NCBI GenBank assembly: GCA_026193295.1
Contig: JAPHSB010000400.1
Coordinates: 1-9,807, forward strand
DNA: 9,807 nucleotides
Source: Lysobacterales bacterium
Lineage (GTDB): Bacteria > Pseudomonadota > Gammaproteobacteria > Xanthomonadales > SZUA-36
Reading direction: 5' to 3'
This document shows, piece by piece, positions 6,938 through 9,807 of this stretch (position 1 is its first letter; every line of letters begins with the position of its first letter). The position numbers and the translations under genes are program-made. Under the pieces are notes generated by a model. It was not told the DNA's origin, searched no databases, and saw only the letters and a list, made by a program, of their open reading frames with translations.

Positions 6938-7690
6938 ATGTCCAGTCTGATCGAGCAGGCACGAGCCAGGGAATGGTTTTACGCCTACGAGTTGCCTGAC
7001 GGCAGTGTCACGCCGACCTATCACGGCGTCGAAATACAGGCCATTCACGACACGCGCTGGCAGATGCTGGAGCGCTGCTTCGACCAGCATATGGGCGCGG
7101 ACCGCAGCGGCCTGAGCGCGCTCGACCTCGCTTCCCACCAGGGTTGGTTCGCCGTCAAGATGGCGCAGGCTGGTTTCGGCCGCGTTGAGGGCATCGATGC
7201 GCGCCAGGCCCATGTGGACGACAGCAGCCTGATCGCTGATCTGTATGGCTTGCAGGGGCTCTCCTTCCGCCAGGGCGATATCCATGAACTCGACCCGCTG
7301 GCGCTGGGGCAGTTCGATGTGGTCCTGATGATGGGCCTGCTGTATCACCTGGAAAACCCGGTCGGTGCGCTGCGCACCTGTCGTGCATTGTGCCGCAAGC
7401 TGTGCCTGATCGAGACCCAGATCGTGCCGGGCATGAGCGGCTGGGTGGACTACGGCGGGTACCAGTACGTGCGGCCGCTGAAAGGCAGTTTCGGCATCAT
7501 CGACGAGACCGGCGATACGCACGGGCCGGAAGCCAGCATCACCGGCATCTGCCTGGTGCCGAGCCTGGAAGCTCTGCTGTGGATCCTGGAAAAAGTTGGA
7601 TTCTCGCGGGTCAGTGTGCTGGAACCGCCTGCCGACGCCTACGAGCAGTTGCTGCACCACAAGCGGGTCATGGTGGCGGCCCAGGTGTGA
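6938..7690 (+). CDS. Class I SAM-dependent methyltransferase, CmoB-like catalytic domain
   Basis: The 250-residue protein has a Rossmann-type methyltransferase core. Motif I is ALDLASHQGWFAVKMAQAG (61-79), beta-2 ends in VEGIDA (83-88), a GDIHEL acidic motif follows at 113-118, and motif IV is FDVVLMMGLLYHLENP (126-141). From motif IV onward it resembles CmoB, the tRNA wobble-uridine carboxymethyltransferase: MGLLYH, then an LIETQIV strand (157-163), then VPSLEALLWILEKVGF (207-222). CmoB is about 320 residues with an N-terminal extension that is absent here. Motif I also lacks the usual GxGxG glycines. The ATG at 6938 has a GGAG ribosome site (6928-6931) six bases upstream, better than the in-frame TTG at 6920. 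It lies between queA and tgt, 25 nt before the latter, so it is probably co-expressed with them. A tRNA substrate is inferred from context; a small-molecule or other substrate remains possible. Confidence 0.8.
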   Translation: MSSLIEQARAREWFYAYELPDGSVTPTYHGVEIQAIHDTRWQMLERCFDQHMGADRSGLSALDLASHQGWFAVKMAQAGFGRVEGIDARQAHVDDSSLIADLYGLQGLSFRQGDIHELDPLALGQFDVVLMMGLLYHLENPVGALRTCRALCRKLCLIETQIVPGMSGWVDYGGYQYVRPLKGSFGIIDETGDTHGPEASITGICLVPSLEALLWILEKVGFSRVSVLEPPADAYEQLLHHKRVMVAAQV

Positions 7691-7701
7691 GCCACGCTGC
7701 C

Positions 7702-7706
7702 GAGGA
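7702..7706 (+). promoter_or_regulatory. Ribosome binding site selecting the GTG start of tgt
   Basis: GAGGA lies nine bases before the GTG at 7716, in the 25-nt gap after the methyltransferase stop. No ATG gives the expected Tgt N-terminus, so this site decides the start. Confidence 0.7.
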
Positions 7707-7715
7707 CTCAGCCAG

Positions 7716-8822
7716 GTGAAGTTCGCAGTTCACAAGGTCTGCGGCCTGGCCCGCACCGGCCTCATCGAGACGCGGCGCGGGCCGATCAGGACACCGGCGT
7801 TTATGCCCGTCGGCACCTATGGCACGGTCAAGGCCATGAAGCCGGAAGAGGTGCGGGCCACCGGCGCGGACATCCTCCTCGGCAACACTTTTCACCTGAT
7901 GCTGCGCCCTGGCACGGGCGTGATCGAAAAGCACGGCGGCCTGCACGCCTTCATGAACTGGCCACACCCGATCCTGACCGACTCCGGCGGCTTCCAGGTC
8001 TGGAGCCTGGCCGAGCGGCGCAAGATCACGGAGCAGGGGGTCACTTTCGCATCGCCGATCGACGGCTCGAAGGTGTTCATGGGTCCGGAGGAATCGATGG
8101 CGGTACAGCGGTCGCTCGGTTCCGACATCGTGATGATCTTCGACGAGTGCACCCCGTACCCGGCCACCGAGGAACAAGCCAGTCGTTCCATGGAGTTGTC
8201 GCTGCGCTGGGCGGAGCGTTCGCGTCGCGCCCACGAAGGCAACCCGTCCGCGCTGTTCGGGATCGTGCAGGGCGGGATGCATGAAGACTTGCGGCGGCGT
8301 TCGGCCCGGGAATTGGTGGCCATTGGCTTCGACGGCTACGCCATCGGCGGTCTATCGGTCGGCGAGCCCCACGAGGAGCGCGACCGGGTGCTCGACGTCA
8401 CCGTGCCGGAGTTGCCGGCGGACCGTCCGCGCTACCTGATGGGGGTGGGGCGCCCCGAGGACATCATCGCCGGCGTGGTGCGCGGCATCGACATGTTCGA
8501 TTGCGTGCTGCCGACGCGCAACGCCCGCAACGGTTATCTCTTCACCAGCCGGGGCGTGCTGAAAATCCGCAATGCCCGCTACGAGCAGGACACCGGTCCG
8601 GTAGACCCGGACTGCGCTTGTGCCACCTGCACCCATTATTCCCGCGCCTACCTCAGGCACCTCGACCGCTGCAACGAAATGTTGGGTTCGCAGCTGATGA
8701 CCCTGCACAACCTGACCTTCTACCAAGGCCTGATGCAAGGCCTACGCGACGCCATCGCCGCCAATGAGCTTGAATCCTTCACCACCACCTGCCTGCAGCG
8801 GTTGGCCCTGGGCCCCCTGTGA
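7716..8822 (+). CDS. tgt: tRNA-guanine(34) transglycosylase
   Basis: Tgt exchanges guanine at position 34 of tRNAs with GUN anticodons (Asp, Asn, His, Tyr) for the queuosine precursor preQ1, acting just before QueA. With the GTG start the protein is 368 residues, close to the 375 of E. coli. Key residues are in place: D89 in ILTDSGGFQV, D143 in IFDECTPYP, Q185 in GIVQGG and the nucleophile D262 in GIDMFDCVLPTRNARNG. The zinc site is C300, C302 and C305 in DPDCACATC plus H331 in LHNL. The frame stays open upstream into the methyltransferase gene as far as a TTG near 7596, but family alignment (MKFAVHK before the GLARTG strand) and the GAGGA site support 7716. In many gammaproteobacteria tgt is followed closely by yajC; here a 254-nt stretch with a large inverted repeat separates them. 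Confidence 0.97.
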   Translation: MKFAVHKVCGLARTGLIETRRGPIRTPAFMPVGTYGTVKAMKPEEVRATGADILLGNTFHLMLRPGTGVIEKHGGLHAFMNWPHPILTDSGGFQVWSLAERRKITEQGVTFASPIDGSKVFMGPEESMAVQRSLGSDIVMIFDECTPYPATEEQASRSMELSLRWAERSRRAHEGNPSALFGIVQGGMHEDLRRRSARELVAIGFDGYAIGGLSVGEPHEERDRVLDVTVPELPADRPRYLMGVGRPEDIIAGVVRGIDMFDCVLPTRNARNGYLFTSRGVLKIRNARYEQDTGPVDPDCACATCTHYSRAYLRHLDRCNEMLGSQLMTLHNLTFYQGLMQGLRDAIAANELESFTTTCLQRLALGPL

Positions 8823-8858
8823 AGCTCAAGCTCCCTGCGACGCGTTGCTGCGCCGAAA

Positions 8859-8964
8859 GGCTGGGGCGGGTCCCCCTCTTCGGGACATTCGGGCTGTCGG
8901 GAACAGCCGAATAGCGCACAGGGACGTCTTGAGCGTGTCCCGGAGAGGGGGACCCGGCCCAGCC
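8859..8964. repeat. Nested inverted repeat between tgt and yajC
   Basis: Arms at 8859-8887 and 8936-8964 are inverted copies matching at 27 of 29 positions, and one mismatch would be a T-G wobble in RNA. Each arm also holds its own small palindrome, GTCCC...GGGAC (8870-8874/8882-8886 and 8937-8941/8949-8953). This is the same two-palindromes-inverted plan as a REPIN, but of a different sequence family from the unit at 3044-3112. The 48-base centre contains another hairpin (8887-8912). There is no T-run after either arm, so it is not a standard intrinsic terminator, and I see no target-site duplication. It may be a dispersed chromosomal repeat or a processing/attenuation structure of the tgt transcript. 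Confidence 0.75.
8887..8912 (+). repeat. Inner hairpin of the tgt-yajC repeat
   Basis: ATTCGGGCTGT (8887-8897) pairs with ACAGCCGAAT (8903-8912) with a single bulged G and a five-base loop CGGGA. It lies within the loop of the larger inverted repeat, overlapping its left arm by one base, so the transcript could form a hairpin on a long stem. Confidence 0.6.
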
Positions 8965-9035
8965 CCAGAACAAACCCCCAACCGCGAGCAGGTCATGTTC
9001 CCAACAAACCATGGCCCGCCGCTGCCCATATGCTC

Positions 9036-9041
9036 TATAAT
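9036..9041 (+). promoter_or_regulatory. Candidate -10 box of the yajC-secD promoter
   Basis: A perfect TATAAT lies 35 bases before the yajC ATG. Transcription would start near 9048, leaving about 29 nt of leader with a GAGG ribosome site at 9067-9070. No convincing -35 hexamer is seen 16-18 bp upstream, where the sequence is GC-rich, and there is no extended TG motif. Confidence 0.5.
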
Positions 9042-9076
9042 GCCCGGCTGCACAACATTCATTTCTGAGGACCGTC

Positions 9077-9406
9077 ATGGAATTCCTGGATTTCTTTATT
9101 GCCAGCGCCTATGCGCAGGACGCTCAGCCCGGCGGGCTGCTGTCGTTTCTTCCGCTGATCGTCATCTTTGTCGTTTTCTATTTCCTGCTGATCCGCCCGC
9201 AAATGAAGCGCGCCAAGGAGCACCGCAAGCTGGTTGCCGAGCTGGCCGTTGGCGACGAGGCGGTAACGAATGGCGGGCTGCTCGGCCGCATCACCAAGGT
9301 TGGCGAATCGTTCGTGACACTCGAACTGGCCGACAATGTACAGATCAAGGTCCAGAGACACGCCATCTCGAGCATCATGCCCAAGGGCACGATTAAATCC
9401 GCCTGA
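9077..9406 (+). CDS. yajC: Sec translocon accessory protein YajC
   Basis: YajC is a small inner-membrane protein that associates with SecDF and helps Sec-dependent export. The product is 109 residues. It has a short N-terminal segment ending AYAQDA, one strong transmembrane helix (about 21-39, rich in Leu, Ile, Val and Phe), the family signature RPQMKRAKEHRKL (40-52), and a cytoplasmic beta domain with GDEAVTNGGLLGRITKVGE (59-77). The ATG has GAGG six bases upstream. secD follows after 46 nt, the conserved yajC-secD order, and a promoter-like TATAAT lies just upstream. Confidence 0.96.
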   Translation: MEFLDFFIASAYAQDAQPGGLLSFLPLIVIFVVFYFLLIRPQMKRAKEHRKLVAELAVGDEAVTNGGLLGRITKVGESFVTLELADNVQIKVQRHAISSIMPKGTIKSA

Positions 9407-9452
9407 GCCGGCCCTAAAAACTACAAAATTTTTCGCATTCCGAGGCTGAAGA

Positions 9453-9807
9453 ATGAACCAATATCCTGCCTGGAAGTACGCGCTCATCGGGATCATCCTG
9501 CTGGTCGGCCTGGTTTATGCCCTGCCGAACCTGTTCGGTGAAGACCCCGCTCTGCAGGTAACTTCCGCCCGCGGTTTCGCCATCTCGCCGGAACTCTCCA
9601 AGGTTATCGACGATGCCCTGGCCAGCGAGCAGATCGGCGCCATGGACCATGAGCAGGTGGGCAATAGCCTGCTGTACCGCTTCGACTCGACGGCTGACCA
9701 GATCAGGGCGTCCGACGTGGTCAAGAAGGCCGTTGGCGAGCAGTACGTTGTTGCGCTGAACCTGGCGCATGCGACGCCGTCCTGGCTGCGCAAGCTGGGC
9801 GGCAAGC
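9453..9807 (+). CDS. secD: Protein translocase subunit SecD, N-terminal part
   Basis: SecD works with SecF in the inner membrane, using the proton gradient to pull exported proteins out of SecYEG on the periplasmic side. Only the first 118 residues are inside the window; the frame runs off the right edge. They show the typical start MNQYPAWKYALIG, the first transmembrane helix (about 8-26), the conserved ALPNLFGEDPALQV segment (23-36) and the beginning of the first periplasmic region. The ATG has GAGG (9442-9445) seven bases upstream. No terminator is evident in the 46-nt gap after yajC, so the two genes are probably co-transcribed, with secF expected next. Confidence 0.95.
   Translation, partial: MNQYPAWKYALIGIILLVGLVYALPNLFGEDPALQVTSARGFAISPELSKVIDDALASEQIGAMDHEQVGNSLLYRFDSTADQIRASDVVKKAVGEQYVVALNLAHATPSWLRKLGGK

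Noticed and set aside
8764..9396. 210-codon open frame running from the end of tgt through the palindrome into yajC
   Set aside because: It overlaps two real genes in the wrong frame and crosses the inverted repeat; no plausible protein pattern.
9407..9452. A-rich/T-rich stretch between yajC and secD as a terminator
   Set aside because: AAAAA and TTTTT can pair only weakly and there is no GC stem before the T-run; yajC and secD are expected to be co-transcribed.

Overview
This GC-rich, densely coding window looks like a chromosomal stretch from a gammaproteobacterium, probably of the Xanthomonadales/Lysobacterales type. The evidence is the linked block queA - methyltransferase - tgt - yajC - secD, a bacterial kynureninase/kynurenine monooxygenase pair, a large secreted subtilase with C-terminal 'GLWY' modules, and a GTAG-headed REP doublet like those common in Stenotrophomonas and pseudomonads. 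The lineage is an inference; no rRNA or other taxonomic marker is present.

Layout. (1) Bases 3-3047, + strand: the 3' part of a secreted S8 (subtilisin-like) peptidase carrying the catalytic serine, an inserted PA domain and a long non-catalytic tail. Its 5' end lies outside the window. (2) Bases 3044-3112: a 69-bp REPIN-like inverted pair of REP units between two convergent genes. The stop codons of both genes lie inside the GTAG heads of the two units. (3) Bases 3109-5748, - strand: kynU then kmo, stop codon abutting start codon, encoding two steps of tryptophan/kynurenine metabolism. (4) Bases 5749-5849: a 101-bp divergent control region with promoter-like hexamers for both directions and a perfect 8-bp direct repeat of 12-bp period. 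(5) Bases 5850-8822, + strand: queA, a class I methyltransferase resembling the catalytic domain of CmoB, and tgt. (6) Bases 8823-9076: a gene-free stretch holding a nested inverted repeat (29-bp arms) and then a promoter with a perfect TATAAT. (7) yajC and the start of secD, which runs off the right edge.

How the genes relate. Tgt inserts preQ1 at position 34 of GUN-anticodon tRNAs and QueA turns preQ1 into epoxyqueuosine. The methyltransferase between them shares local sequence patterns with CmoB, another tRNA position-34 enzyme, so a role in tRNA modification is plausible but unproven. YajC and SecD belong to the Sec translocon accessory complex. Kmo and KynU act on kynurenine and 3-hydroxykynurenine and together yield 3-hydroxyanthranilate, a precursor of quinolinate and NAD. 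No wholly new system is evident. The least ordinary signals are the REPIN that supplies both stop codons, the nested repeat between tgt and yajC, the CmoB-like gene inside the queuosine cluster, and the repeat in the kynU/queA control region.
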